A DNA stretch of 64,000 nt from Paracoccus kondratievae (GCF_009301415.1 NZ_CP045072.1:2161001-2225000); one strand, 5' to 3'; counted from the first letter of the stretch, positions 45,096 to 54,040 are shown. The notes: a model not told the origin generated them from the letters alone. A program made the numbers and translations.

Positions 45096-45938
45096 TCACG
45101 AGCGCCGTACCCTCTGGGACTGTTCGCCAAGGCCTGAAATACCAAGCCGCATCACCTCGCCGCCGCGCAGAAAGACCGGGGGTTTCGCGCCCATGCCCAC
45201 ACCCGGGGGCGTGCCGGTCGTGATCACATCCCCCGGCATCAGCGTCATCAGCCGCGAGCAATAGGCAACAATCTCGGCCACGCCAAAGATCATCGTCGCG
45301 GTCGAGCCATGCTGGCGACGCACCCCGTCCACCTCAAGCCACAGGTCCAGCGCCTGCGGATCGGGGATCTCGTCCCGGGTGACAAGCCACGGGCCGATGG
45401 GGCCAAAGGTGTCAAAACCCTTGCCCTTGTCCCAGGTGCCGCCGCGTTCGGCCTGCCATTCGCGCTCACTCACGTCATTGACGACGCAATAACCCGCGAC
45501 ATGTTCCAGCGCCATCGCCTCGGACACCTGACTTGCGCGCGCGCCGATGACGACGCCCAGCTCGACCTCCCAATCGGTCTTTTGCGCGCCGGGCGGAATG
45601 ATCACATCATCATCCGGGCCAATGATGCAGCTGGTCCATTTGTTGAACACCACCGGTTCGGCCGGGACTGGCAAACCGGCCTCGGCCGCGTGATCGGCAT
45701 AGTTCAGCCCGATAGCCACGAATTTCGGCACATGGCCGACGCAGGGCCCAAGGCGCGGCTGACCCGACACGATGGGCAGCGCATCAAGATCCAGCGCCGC
45801 TAACTGCGCCAGCCCATCGGGGCCCAGCACCTCGCCCGAGATATCGGCGATATGGGCCGAAAGGTCGCGAATACGCCCCTCGGCATCCAGAAGCCCCGGT
45901 TTTTCCTGACCCGCCGGGCCATAGCGCAGCAGTTTCAT
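45096..45938 (-). CDS. FAH family hydrolase, diketo-deoxy-sugar-acid or ureidoglycolate lyase type
   Basis: A 280-residue FAH-fold enzyme with an N-terminal extension domain. The motifs FVAIGLNYADHAAEAG, FNKWTSCIIGPDDDVIIP and DWEVELGVVIGARA (metal acidic residues) match the group named ureidoglycolate lyase in databases, which also contains 2,4-diketo-3-deoxy-L-fuconate and -rhamnonate hydrolases. Next to a SDR and an aldehyde dehydrogenase in a sugar locus, the second reading is more likely. It would split the diketo acid to pyruvate and an alpha-hydroxy acid. There are 42 bases between it and the SDR gene upstream; it is convergent with the GntR gene. Confidence 0.9.
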   Translation of the reverse strand: MKLLRYGPAGQEKPGLLDAEGRIRDLSAHIADISGEVLGPDGLAQLAALDLDALPIVSGQPRLGPCVGHVPKFVAIGLNYADHAAEAGLPVPAEPVVFNKWTSCIIGPDDDVIIPPGAQKTDWEVELGVVIGARASQVSEAMALEHVAGYCVVNDVSEREWQAERGGTWDKGKGFDTFGPIGPWLVTRDEIPDPQALDLWLEVDGVRRQHGSTATMIFGVAEIVAYCSRLMTLMPGDVITTGTPPGVGMGAKPPVFLRGGEVMRLGISGLGEQSQRVRRS

Positions 45939-45980
45939 CGCTGATCCTTTCGCTTGTTCGCCTATGGCTCGGGCGGCGTA

Positions 45981-46718
45981 TCAACCGCGCCCGACAAAGG
46001 GCATGTTGGTCGCCATGACAGTCATATGCAGGACATTTGCGCCCTCGGGCAGGTTCGCCATATGAAACACCGCCTCAGAGACATTCGCCGCGTCCATCAC
46101 CGGTTCGGGCCGGATCGAGCCATCGGCCTGGGGCGCACCCTGCGTCGCCACACCCGTAATCATCTCGGTCGCGGCATTGCCGGCGTCAATCTGACCGCAG
46201 GCGATGTTAAAGGGCCGCCCATCCAGCGCCAGCGTCCGCGTCAGCCCCGTCACCGCATGTTTGGAAACCGTATAGGGAACCGAACCGGGGCGCGGCGCCT
46301 CGGAAGCGATCGAGCCGTTGTTGATGATCCGCCCGCCCATCGGGTCCTGCCGCCGCATCTGGCGAAAGGCTGCACGGGCACACAGGAACATACCGTCGAT
46401 ATTGACCCGCGCAACGCCCTGCCAGTCCTGCCAGGAAATTTCGTCGATCAGGCGCGAAATCAGGATCGCGCCTGCATTGTTGAACAGAACATCCAGTCGC
46501 CCCCATTCGGCCACCGCACGGGCAAAGGCGGCATCGACCGCCGCCTCATCCGTCACGTCGCAGGGCAGAATCAGCGCATCAGGATGGCCATCCGCCGTCT
46601 CGGCCAAAGCCGACTCGCGTCGGCCGATCAGCCCGACCTTCCAACCCCCATCAAGAAACCGTCGGGCGGTAAGCCGACCAATGCCGCTGCCACCGCCGGT
46701 AATCAGGATCGTTTTCAT
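45981..46718 (-). CDS. SDR family oxidoreductase
   Basis: A 245-residue classical short-chain dehydrogenase. The nucleotide motif TGGGSGIG is at residues 7-14, NNAG is present near residue 85, and the catalytic triad appears as INNGSIAS and PYTVSKHAVTG. Arg residues after the second strand (GLIGRRES) suggest NADP preference. The end of the chain, HMTVMATNMPFVGRG, is of a type common among Rhodobacteraceae SDRs. Flanked by FAH and ALDH genes, it could be a keto-deoxy-sugar-acid or sugar dehydrogenase. The three genes have moderate gaps, so one operon is likely but not certain. Confidence 0.92.
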   Translation of the reverse strand: MKTILITGGGSGIGRLTARRFLDGGWKVGLIGRRESALAETADGHPDALILPCDVTDEAAVDAAFARAVAEWGRLDVLFNNAGAILISRLIDEISWQDWQGVARVNIDGMFLCARAAFRQMRRQDPMGGRIINNGSIASEAPRPGSVPYTVSKHAVTGLTRTLALDGRPFNIACGQIDAGNAATEMITGVATQGAPQADGSIRPEPVMDAANVSEAVFHMANLPEGANVLHMTVMATNMPFVGRG

Positions 46719-46803
46719 CGCATGCCCCCCTTTTCCCGTCGTGGGCGGATGCTAGCGACAACATCCGCCCAGGAAAAGGGCCGCTCGGGCAAAGGCGCAG
46801 GAA

Positions 46804-48255
46804 TCAGGCCTCGGGGTCCCAGCCGCTGATCTGCTTGCTGTCCATGAACTCTTCGAGCCCCCAGACACCACCCTCACGCGCCCGGCCCGAAGCCTTGACC
46901 CCGCCAAAGGCCGCGCCGCGCCCGCGCGACTGGCCATTCATTTCGACCATGCCGGCACGCAGCTGACGTGCCAGTCGGTTGCGACGGGCACCATCCTGCG
47001 TCTGAACATAGTTCGTCAGCCCATAGATCGTGTCATTGGCGATTTCGACCGCCTCTTCTTCGCTGTCAAATGGGATGATCGACAGCACCGGACCAAATAT
47101 CTCTTGCCGCGCGATGGTCATCTCATTGGTCACATCGGCAAAGACGGTCGGCCGGACGAAATAGCCGCGATTGACGCCCTCGGGCAGGCCGGGACCACCG
47201 GCGACCAGACGCGCGCCCTCGTCGATGCCCTGCTGGATCAGACCCTGAATCTTGTCCCATTGCTGCTTGCTGACCACCGGACCGATGTGACGACCGGGCT
47301 GATGGGCGCTGGCGACCTGGGTTTCCTCGGCAACCTTACGGGCCTGCTCGACCGCGGTTTCGTAGAACGAACGCTCGACCAGCATCCGCGTCGGCGCGTT
47401 GCAGGACTGGCCACTGTTGTAAAAGCAATGCCGGGCCCCGCGCACCACCGCTTTTTCGTCGGCATCGGCAAAGATCAGGTTCGCACCCTTGCCGCCCAGT
47501 TCCAGCGCCACTTTCTTCAGCGTGTCGGCAGCAGCCTTGGTGATCGCAATCCCGGCGCGGGTCGAGCCGGTAAAGCTGATCATATCCACATCAGGATGGG
47601 TGGAAAGCTGGGTCCCTACCCCCAAGCCGTCCCCGTTCACCATGTTATACACACCCGCAGGCAACCCGGCCTCATCCACGATTTCGGTAAAGACGACCGA
47701 GGAAAGCGGCGCGATCTCGCTGGGCTTCAGCACAACGGTATCGCCCGCAAGCAACGCCGGGATCACCTTCAGCGTCACCTGGTTCATCGGCCAGTTCCAC
47801 GGCGTGATCAGCCCGACAACGCCAACCGGCTCCCACGCGACCATGCTGTTTGGGGCATGCGGACCCAGCGGGCGGATGAATTCAAAGTTGCGGAACGCCT
47901 CGATGAAGGTCTCGATATGATAGCTGCCGGCTGCGGTCTGGTCGTTCAACGACATGTCCTGCGGCGCGCCCATCTCGGCGGTGATCGCGGCGGCCATATC
48001 AGAGGCGCGGCGCTTGTAGATCTCCAGAATCCGTTCGACATAGGCCAGCCGTTCGGCCGGAGACGTCCGGGACCAGCCCGGGAAAGCCGCCTTGGCCGCC
48101 GCAACCGCCGCATCGGTATCCGCCTGATCGCCAAGGCTGATAACCGCCACCGGCTCTTCGGTCGAGGGGTCGATCACCTCAAGATCGCGCGGCTGGCTGG
48201 GCGCAACCCAGGCGCCGTTGATGTAAAATTTCCGCTTGTCGGCAAGTCCGCTCAT
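46804..48255 (-). CDS. Aldehyde dehydrogenase family protein
   Basis: A 483-residue NAD(P)-dependent aldehyde dehydrogenase. The glutamate is in LELGGKGANLIF and the catalytic cysteine in YNSGQSCNAPTRM; the cofactor segment VGLITPWNWPMNQ and FTGSTRAG are intact. In a sugar-acid locus, candidates for the substrate are lactaldehyde or 2-oxoglutaric semialdehyde, but broad specificity is possible. The ATG at 48255 was chosen where homology starts (MSGLADKRKFYINGAWV). It is the first gene of the minus-strand module, divergent from the peroxiredoxin. Its leader contains tandem small hairpins (48281-48320). Confidence 0.93.
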   Translation of the reverse strand: MSGLADKRKFYINGAWVAPSQPRDLEVIDPSTEEPVAVISLGDQADTDAAVAAAKAAFPGWSRTSPAERLAYVERILEIYKRRASDMAAAITAEMGAPQDMSLNDQTAAGSYHIETFIEAFRNFEFIRPLGPHAPNSMVAWEPVGVVGLITPWNWPMNQVTLKVIPALLAGDTVVLKPSEIAPLSSVVFTEIVDEAGLPAGVYNMVNGDGLGVGTQLSTHPDVDMISFTGSTRAGIAITKAAADTLKKVALELGGKGANLIFADADEKAVVRGARHCFYNSGQSCNAPTRMLVERSFYETAVEQARKVAEETQVASAHQPGRHIGPVVSKQQWDKIQGLIQQGIDEGARLVAGGPGLPEGVNRGYFVRPTVFADVTNEMTIARQEIFGPVLSIIPFDSEEEAVEIANDTIYGLTNYVQTQDGARRNRLARQLRAGMVEMNGQSRGRGAAFGGVKASGRAREGGVWGLEEFMDSKQISGWDPEA

Positions 48256-48341
48256 GAGAGCCTCCCTTGATCTGCGATTGGCCAGCAGACTGGCACCCGG
48301 ACAGCCGGGCTGCAAGCCACAGCAGCCGCCCCGATTTTTAT

Positions 48342-48389
48342 CACGACTTGAAAGATCGTGTTGGACAATCCGATACGCATGACTATCTT
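48342..48389 (+). promoter_or_regulatory. Dyad and possible promoter of the peroxiredoxin gene
   Basis: CACGA-N9-TCGTG (48342-48360) lies next to a possible -35, TTGGAC (48361-48366), which is 17 bases from TATCTT (48384-48389). A second inverted repeat, GATA-N8-TATC, spans 48372-48387. The layout resembles a LysR/OxyR-type activated promoter. Box matches are modest. Confidence 0.35.
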
Positions 48390-48420
48390 GACGCGGGAGA
48401 GCCAACCGAAAGGACCTGCA

Positions 48421-49077
48421 ATGTCCCTGCGCATCAACGATATCGCCCCCGATTTCACTGCCAACTCGACCGAGGGGCAGATCAGCTTCCACGACTGGAT
48501 CGGCGACAGTTACGCGATCCTGTTCTCGCATCCGCGGGACTTTACCCCGGTCTGCACCACGGAATTCGGTGCCGTGGCGCAACTGGTCCCCGAGTTCGAA
48601 AAGCGCAGCACCAAGGTGCTGGGCGTCTCGGTCGATTCGGTCGAGGATCACGGGAAATGGAAGGCCGACATTGAAAAAGTCGCTGGCGTTCCGGCCAATT
48701 TCGCCATCATCGACGACACCGATCTGACGGTCGCCAAGGCCTATGACATGCTGCCCGCCGACTATTACCTGCCGAACGAAGGCCGCACGCCCCAACACTC
48801 GGCCACCGTGCGGACGGTGTTCATCATCGGGCCGGACAAAAAGGTGCGCCTGACCATGACCTATCCGATGTCGGTCGGCCGCAACTTTGCCGAAATCCTG
48901 CGCGCGCTTGACGCGGTGCGGAAAACCGACGGCGTTCCGCTGGCAACCCCGGCAAACTGGGTCCCGGGCCAGGATGTGATCGTGGCGCTGGCGCTGGACG
49001 ACGCCGCCGCCGAGGCGCGCTATGGCCAGCTTGACAAAAAGCTGCCTTACCTGCGTTTTGCCAAGGACCCGGCGTAA
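48421..49077 (+). CDS. 1-Cys peroxiredoxin (Prx6-type)
   Basis: A 218-residue thiol peroxidase. The peroxidatic cysteine is Cys-45 in PRDFTPVCTTE, and it is the only cysteine in the chain, which marks it as a 1-Cys enzyme. The long C-terminal domain with PANWVPGQDVIVALALDD and LPYLRF is characteristic of the Prx6 group. It reduces hydrogen peroxide and alkyl peroxides in the cytosol. A ribosome binding site AAAGGA lies eight bases before the ATG. Dyads around its promoter suggest oxidative-stress control, and it has a GC-rich hairpin as a terminator. Confidence 0.95.
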   Translation: MSLRINDIAPDFTANSTEGQISFHDWIGDSYAILFSHPRDFTPVCTTEFGAVAQLVPEFEKRSTKVLGVSVDSVEDHGKWKADIEKVAGVPANFAIIDDTDLTVAKAYDMLPADYYLPNEGRTPQHSATVRTVFIIGPDKKVRLTMTYPMSVGRNFAEILRALDAVRKTDGVPLATPANWVPGQDVIVALALDDAAAEARYGQLDKKLPYLRFAKDPA

Positions 49078-49086
49078 CTCCGGGCC

Positions 49087-49118
49087 GGGTGGGGCCTTTC
49101 GCCCCGCCTGGATTGTTC
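49087..49118 (+). terminator. Terminator of the peroxiredoxin gene
   Basis: GGGTGGGGC (49087-49095) pairs with GCCCCGCCT (49101-49109) over nine positions around a CTTTC loop and is followed by GGATTGTTC. It starts nine bases after the stop. Confidence 0.55.
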
Positions 49119-49382
49119 AGTCCGGACATCTGGCGGACGGTTCTGGATGAATCGTTCCGGCTCTGATGTCCGGATCTTGCAGATGTATTGACCGTCGAGG
49201 GTCTTGAGCCTGCGGGCAAGGCCGCCAATCACTGTATGGCCGCTTGGACGGCGAGCGTGGTCGTGGCGCTTCCACAACGAACTCGCCTATAAGGCATCCT
49301 TCCATTCCAAAGAATGGATCGCACCATCAAACCGGGGAAACAAACAGCTGACCCGACCGCCCTGGCGGACAATAACCTCGCC
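49119..49382. other. Non-coding gap between peroxiredoxin and pnp
   Basis: The whole gap is 368 bases (49078-49445) and includes the two terminators. Between them there is a perfect 10-base inverted repeat, TCCGGACATC (49121-49130) and GATGTCCGGA (49165-49174), with a 34-base loop. Short open frames on both strands in 49200-49330 have no recognisable product and no supported start, so they may be a decayed gene. Nothing else is seen. Confidence 0.35.
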
Positions 49383-49420
49383 GAAAAAGCAACAGCCCGC
49401 CCGCAAACCTGCGGACGGGC
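49383..49420 (-). terminator. Intrinsic terminator of pnp
   Basis: On the minus strand, GCCCGTCCGCA pairs with TGCGGGCGGGC (49395-49420) with one G-T pair, and is followed after six bases by TTTTT (49383-49387). It lies 25 bases after the pnp stop. Confidence 0.75.
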
Positions 49421-49445
49421 CGATATGCACTAAGAAAAAGAAAGA

Positions 49446-51596
49446 TCAGCCTTCGGCGTCTTCTTTTTCTTTTTTCTCGGGCTGGATCTCTTCGCCCGTC
49501 TCTTGGTCGACCATTTTCATGCCAAGGCGAACCTTGCCACGGTCATCAAAGCCCAGCAGCTTGACCTTGACCTCCTGGCCTTCCTTAAGCACCTCATTGG
49601 GGTGGTTCAGGCGCTTGTTGGCGATCTGGCTGACATGGACCAGGCCGTCACGCTTGCCAAAGAAGTTCACGAAGGCACCAAAGTCGACCAGCTTGACCAC
49701 CTTACCGGTGTAGATCTTGCCTTCCTCGGGCTCGGCCACGATCGAATAGATCATCTCATGCGCCTTGCGGATCGCATCGGCGTTGGACGAGGCGATCTTG
49801 ATGGTGCCATCGTCGTTGATGTCCACCTTGGCGCCCGAAGTCTCGACGATCTCGCGGATGACCTTGCCACCCGAGCCGATAACTTCGCGGATCTTGTCGA
49901 CCGGGATGGTCATGGTTTCGATACGCGGAGCATGGGCGCTGAATTCGCGACGGCCCTCGGACAGAGCTTTCGACATTTCGCCCAGGATGTGCATCCGGCC
50001 GTCCCTGGCCTGGGCCAGGGCCTGCTCCATGATCTCGGGGGTGATGCCCGCGACCTTGATGTCCATCTGCAGGCTGGTGATGCCGTTTTCCGTCCCGGCA
50101 ACTTTGAAGTCCATGTCGCCCAGATGGTCCTCGTCACCCAGAATGTCGGTCAGGACTGCCCAGCGGCCATCCTCTTCGAGGATCAGACCCATGGCGACAC
50201 CGGCAACCGGAGCCTTCAGCGGCACACCCGCATCCATCATCGACAGCGAGCCACCGCAGACCGAAGCCATCGAGGACGAGCCGTTCGATTCGGTGATCTC
50301 GCTGACCACGCGGATGGTGTAGGGGAAGTCGGTCGGCGCAGGCAGAACCGCCTGCAGCGCGCGCCATGCCAGCTTGCCGTGACCGATCTCACGACGGCCC
50401 GGCGAACCCACACGGCCAACCTCGCCGACCGAATAGGGCGGGAAGTTGTAATGCAGCAGGAAGTTGCTGCGGAAGTTACCGTGCAGCGCGTCGATGATCT
50501 GTTCGTCATCGCCGGTGCCCAGGGTGGTCACGACCAGCGCCTGCGTCTCGCCGCGGGTGAACAGAGACGAACCATGGGTACGCGGCAGGAAGCCGACTTC
50601 CACGTCGATCGGACGCACGGTGCGGTTGTCGCGGCCGTCGATCCGCGGGCGGCCATCAATGATGCCCCCACGCAGGATGCCCGATTCCAGCTTTTTCAGC
50701 GCCGAACCCAGGTTCGGGTCAAGCTGCTCTTCCTCGCTCAGACCTTCGAGGATCTTTGCCTTGGTTGCCTCGATGGCGTCGCGGCGCTGACCCTTGTCCT
50801 GAATTGCATAGGCGGCGCGCATATCGGCCTCGCCCAGCGATTTCACGCGGTCATACAGGGCCGAGTAGTTCGGCGCCTGGAACTCAAAGGGTTCTTTGGC
50901 GGCTTCTTCGGCCAGCGAGATGATCAGGTCGATCACCGGCTGCATGGCCTCGTGGCCGAACTTGACCGCGCCCAGCATCTCGGCCTCGGTCAGCTCATAG
51001 GCCTCGGATTCGACCATCATCACCGCGTCGCGGGTACCGGCGACGACCAGATCAAGGCGCTGCTCGGGGTTGCCGCGCAGGTTTTCCATATCGGCAACTT
51101 CGGGGTTCAGCACATATTCGCCGTTCGCAAAGCCAACGCGCGCCGCGCCGATCGGCCCCATGAAGGGCACGCCCGAGATGGTCAGGGCAGCCGAGGCAGC
51201 AATCATGGCGACGATATCGGGATCGTTGACCAGATCGTGGCTGAGCACGGTGCACATCACCAGCACTTCGTTCTTGAAGCCGGGGACGAACAGCGGGCGG
51301 ATCGGACGGTCGATCAGGCGCGCGGTCAGCGTCTCACGCTCGCTCGGGCGTGCTTCGCGCTTGAAGAAACCGCCGGGGATCTTGCCGGCGGCATAGTATT
51401 TTTCCTGATAATGCACCGTCAGGGGAAAGAAATCCTGACCGGGCTTGGGTTCCTTGGCGAAAGTGACGTTGGCCATCACGCTGGTTTCGCCCAGAGTGGC
51501 AATCACCGAGCCGTCGGCCTGACGGGCAACCTTGCCCGTTTCCAGCGTAAGCGTTTCATTGCCCCACTGGATCGATTTCTTCACTTCATCAAACAT
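49446..51596 (-). CDS. pnp: Polyribonucleotide nucleotidyltransferase (PNPase)
   Basis: A 716-residue phosphorolytic 3'-5' exoribonuclease and degradosome partner. Two RNase PH-like domains (residues 1 to about 210 and 310-550, with [18 protein letters not shown] form near 350) flank a helical domain. A KH domain ([16 protein letters not shown]) and an S1 domain ([20 protein letters not shown]) follow, then a short acidic/lysine tail. Full length and motifs are normal. It lies downstream of rpsO on the same strand, the classical rpsO-pnp order, 288 bases apart with a strong terminator in between. Confidence 0.97.
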   Translation of the reverse strand: MFDEVKKSIQWGNETLTLETGKVARQADGSVIATLGETSVMANVTFAKEPKPGQDFFPLTVHYQEKYYAAGKIPGGFFKREARPSERETLTARLIDRPIRPLFVPGFKNEVLVMCTVLSHDLVNDPDIVAMIAASAALTISGVPFMGPIGAARVGFANGEYVLNPEVADMENLRGNPEQRLDLVVAGTRDAVMMVESEAYELTEAEMLGAVKFGHEAMQPVIDLIISLAEEAAKEPFEFQAPNYSALYDRVKSLGEADMRAAYAIQDKGQRRDAIEATKAKILEGLSEEEQLDPNLGSALKKLESGILRGGIIDGRPRIDGRDNRTVRPIDVEVGFLPRTHGSSLFTRGETQALVVTTLGTGDDEQIIDALHGNFRSNFLLHYNFPPYSVGEVGRVGSPGRREIGHGKLAWRALQAVLPAPTDFPYTIRVVSEITESNGSSSMASVCGGSLSMMDAGVPLKAPVAGVAMGLILEEDGRWAVLTDILGDEDHLGDMDFKVAGTENGITSLQMDIKVAGITPEIMEQALAQARDGRMHILGEMSKALSEGRREFSAHAPRIETMTIPVDKIREVIGSGGKVIREIVETSGAKVDINDDGTIKIASSNADAIRKAHEMIYSIVAEPEEGKIYTGKVVKLVDFGAFVNFFGKRDGLVHVSQIANKRLNHPNEVLKEGQEVKVKLLGFDDRGKVRLGMKMVDQETGEEIQPEKKEKEDAEG

Positions 51597-51810
51597 TCGG
51601 TTTCCTCTGGCGACGCGCCGGCCCTCCGGTCGCGTCCCGTGTCAAATGGCGGCCCCATTGCCGCCGCCCCTATCCTTTGCATGTGCCCCGGGGCCTGGCG
51701 TCACGTCACAGATGGAGTTGCCCCATACAGGAAAACAGGGTGCATGGGAAGTGGTTTGCCAGCGCCCTGCCCCTTCAGGCCAGCAGCGTAACGGGCAAAT
51801 CCGTGGCCGG

Positions 51811-51844
51811 AAAATGCAAACGCCCGCGGCCTTGGCCACGGGCG
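51811..51844 (-). terminator. Intrinsic terminator of rpsO
   Basis: On the minus strand, GCCCGTGGCC and GGCCGCGGGC (51822-51843) form a stem with a two-base core loop, followed by GTTTGCATTTT. It lies 41 bases after rpsO, so pnp expression must rely on read-through or its own promoter in the 288-base gap. Confidence 0.65.
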
Positions 51845-51884
51845 CAACGCTTGGCGGCGCAGCTTGCGCCACCCTGTTCCTGCC

Positions 51885-52154
51885 TTAGCGGCGCAGGCCC
51901 AGCTTGCCGATCAGCGCGGTGTAGCGGGCTTCGTCCTTGCGCTTCAGATAGTCCAGCAGCTTACGACGCTGCGCGACCAGCTTCAGCAGACCACGGCGGG
52001 AGTGGTTGTCTTTCTTGTGGGTCTTGAAGTGCTCGGTCAGAGTAGCAATGCGCGAGGACAGGATCGCAACCTGCACCTCGGGCGAGCCGGTGTCGCCTTT
52101 CTTGGTGGCGAATTCGGCCATGACGCGGTTCTTTTCTTCAACCGTAATCGACAT
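51885..52154 (-). CDS. rpsO: 30S ribosomal protein S15
   Basis: An 89-residue protein of the usual S15 length, with the RNA-binding helices intact: [20 protein letters not shown], the [12 protein letters not shown] motif and [13 protein letters not shown]. It binds 16S rRNA early in assembly of the 30S platform. The ribosome binding site GGAGCCCC lies just ahead of the ATG. Its 150-base leader to the RTX gene upstream contains no recognised structure; S15 often controls its own leader, but the pseudoknot was not identified here. Confidence 0.97.
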   Translation of the reverse strand: MSITVEEKNRVMAEFATKKGDTGSPEVQVAILSSRIATLTEHFKTHKKDNHSRRGLLKLVAQRRKLLDYLKRKDEARYTALIGKLGLRR

Positions 52155-52276
52155 CGGGGGCTCCTTTCAGAACAAAGGGTTATGGCTCAGGCCGGGATGT
52201 CGTCCAGCACAGGCCCATGGAGAACACCGCCAGAATCGTTCAGGCGGATGCGGGCGTATAGGCGGAATCGGTGCAA

Positions 52277-52294
52277 AAGGAAAGCGGATTCCTT
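52277..52294. terminator. Small hairpin between the RTX gene and rpsO
   Basis: AAGGAA (52277-52282) and TTCCTT (52289-52294) form a 6-bp stem just after the RTX stop. With flanking TTTT on the minus strand it may end RTX transcription weakly. Confidence 0.3.
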
Positions 52295-52305
52295 GGCCAG
52301 CACGG

Positions 52306-53244
52306 TTACTTCTGCGGTTTGATCTGGTTCAAAAGGATATCTTCTGCGCGCAGGTTCGGAGCGTTCTGAACCTCGCAGATAATCACCCCGTCCACGCGGA
52401 TCACCGCTGCGTCGTTTTCGTCCCGCTCAACCGTCACGACAGGTTCGGTGCCGCTGCCATCATCCTGATAGCGCAGTTCAATCCGGTCCTCACGTGGGTT
52501 GAAATCGGCAATAACGGCCGGAGGCGCGTCCAAGTCAGCCCGGTCGCCAGGCATTTCGAGAGCGAACAGATCCTCGCCCTCGCCCCCCTCGGCGAAATCG
52601 CCCGCGCCGGGCAACAGCGTATCGCGACCCTCACCGCCATGCAGCCAGGCGCGATCCGGATCGGCCGAACCGATCAGCAGATCGTCGCCCTCACCTCCGT
52701 CCAGATCATCCTCGCCCCGCCCGGCGATCAGGGTGTCATTGCCGATCCCGCCCCACAGCCAATCATCGCCGTCACCAGCGGTAAGCAGGTCATCGCCCTC
52801 ACCGCCAAAGATCGTATCGTTACCACCGCCACCGTGCAGAGTGTCATTGCCGCCCTGACCGGTGAGGTAATCGTTGCCCTCGCCCCCGCCGATCAGATCG
52901 TCGCCACCCGGACCATAATCGCCGTCGCCATAGATCCAGTCATCGCCGTTGCCGCCCAACAGGGTATCATTCCCCTGCCCGCCATGCAGATCGTCGTTGC
53001 CGCCATGACCGCGCAGCAGGTCATCACCCTCGCCGCCGGCCAGCCAGTCCGAACCTTCGGTGCCATCCTGAACGGAACTTTCAGCCCCATTACCCTCATC
53101 ACCGTCAGGCGGGCTGCCCGAACCGTCCGGCTCATCATCAGTCGTCGGGTTCCGGGTCGTCGAGGTCACGTCAATGGCAAGACCAGCGAACAGCATCGTG
53201 AGCAGACTGCTGAGCAATAACATGACAACACCCGAAAGAATCAC
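52306..53244 (-). CDS. Membrane-anchored RTX calcium-binding protein
   Basis: A 312-residue protein. A hydrophobic N-terminus (VVMLLLSSLLTMLFAGLA, residues 6-23) is followed by an acidic linker and then about thirteen RTX nonapeptides (GGEGDDLLR, GGQGNDTLL, GGIGNDTLI and similar) between residues 65 and 215. A non-repeat C-terminal domain resembling the usual RTX cap follows (FNPREDRIELRYQDD). RTX repeats fold on calcium outside the cytosol. A GTG start with AAAGG four bases upstream was chosen; an ATG seven codons later is possible. No type I exporter genes are adjacent and the N-terminal helix suggests anchoring rather than free secretion. Confidence 0.88.
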   Translation of the reverse strand: MILSGVVMLLLSSLLTMLFAGLAIDVTSTTRNPTTDDEPDGSGSPPDGDEGNGAESSVQDGTEGSDWLAGGEGDDLLRGHGGNDDLHGGQGNDTLLGGNGDDWIYGDGDYGPGGDDLIGGGEGNDYLTGQGGNDTLHGGGGNDTIFGGEGDDLLTAGDGDDWLWGGIGNDTLIAGRGEDDLDGGEGDDLLIGSADPDRAWLHGGEGRDTLLPGAGDFAEGGEGEDLFALEMPGDRADLDAPPAVIADFNPREDRIELRYQDDGSGTEPVVTVERDENDAAVIRVDGVIICEVQNAPNLRAEDILLNQIKPQK

Positions 53245-53370
53245 ACAACCTTTACGAGCAACCTAGCGCGGCACCGCTGGGCTCGCATCCTCAATGTCAA
53301 CAATGAGTTAACAAAGCAGATGCTCCTCACGGCTGCACCGGGGGTTCAGTAAAAGGGTGATCTGAACGGG

Positions 53371-54024
53371 TCAGCTATAATCGCGAGCGCCAAAGATTGC
53401 GCTGCCGACGCGGACATGGGTCGCGCCTTCGGCAATGGCGGTTTCGAAATCGGCGCTCATGCCCATCGACAGGCCGCGCAGACCATTACGGGCGGCGATG
53501 TCACGCAAAGCGCGGAAATGCGGCACCGGATCTTCGCTCTCGGGCGGGATGCACATCAACCCCGACAAAACCAGCTCCATGGCCTGACACTCGGCGATGA
53601 AGGCATCGGCATCATCCGGCAGAATACCCGCCTTTTGCGGCTCGGCACCGGTATTCACCTGAACGAAAAGCTGCGGACAATTGCCGCGTGCCTGCACCTG
53701 CCGGGCCAGTTTGCTTGCCAAAGACGGACGGTCCAGCGTGTGGATCGCGTCAAAAAGCTCAAGCGCAGGTTTCAACTTGTTGGTCTGTAAGGGGCCGATC
53801 ATGTGCAGCTCGACCCCGGAAAAGCGCGTGCGCCAATCGGGCCATTTTCCGACCGCTTCCTGGACGTAGTTCTCGCCAAAGATGCGGTGGCCGGTTTCCA
53901 ATACCGCCTCGACCCGCCCGGGGGGCTGCACCTTACTGACCGCAATCAGAGTGACCTCTCCTGCTGCGCGTCCCGATGCCTTTTCGGCCGCCGCGATGCG
54001 GCGCTTGATCTCTTCCAGTCCCAT
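53371..54024 (-). CDS. YggS family pyridoxal phosphate-dependent protein
   Basis: A 217-residue PLP-binding TIM-barrel protein (PROSC/YggS). The PLP lysine is in LIAVSKVQPP, and the motifs IFGENYVQEAVGKW, ELHMIGPLQTNKLKP and GLSMGMSADFETAIAEG are complete. It keeps free PLP levels and affects amino-acid homeostasis rather than catalysing a reaction. The ATG at 54024 was chosen as the start of homology. It is separated from the porin gene upstream by that gene's terminator. Confidence 0.95.
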   Translation of the reverse strand: MGLEEIKRRIAAAEKASGRAAGEVTLIAVSKVQPPGRVEAVLETGHRIFGENYVQEAVGKWPDWRTRFSGVELHMIGPLQTNKLKPALELFDAIHTLDRPSLASKLARQVQARGNCPQLFVQVNTGAEPQKAGILPDDADAFIAECQAMELVLSGLMCIPPESEDPVPHFRALRDIAARNGLRGLSMGMSADFETAIAEGATHVRVGSAIFGARDYS

Positions 54025-54040
54025 GAGTGCATGATTCCCA

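Noticed and set aside
49200..49330. Short open frames as a possible transposase remnant
   Set aside because: No DDE or other transposase motif could be recognised on either strand, so no mobile element is called.
49503..51791. Long plus-strand open frame (762 codons)
   Set aside because: Antisense to pnp, which is complete; histidine/arginine/aspartate-rich translation typical of shadow frames.
52600..53060. Tandem DNA repeats, considered as a CRISPR-like array
   Set aside because: The repetition comes from RTX nonapeptide codons; there are no conserved repeat-spacer units.
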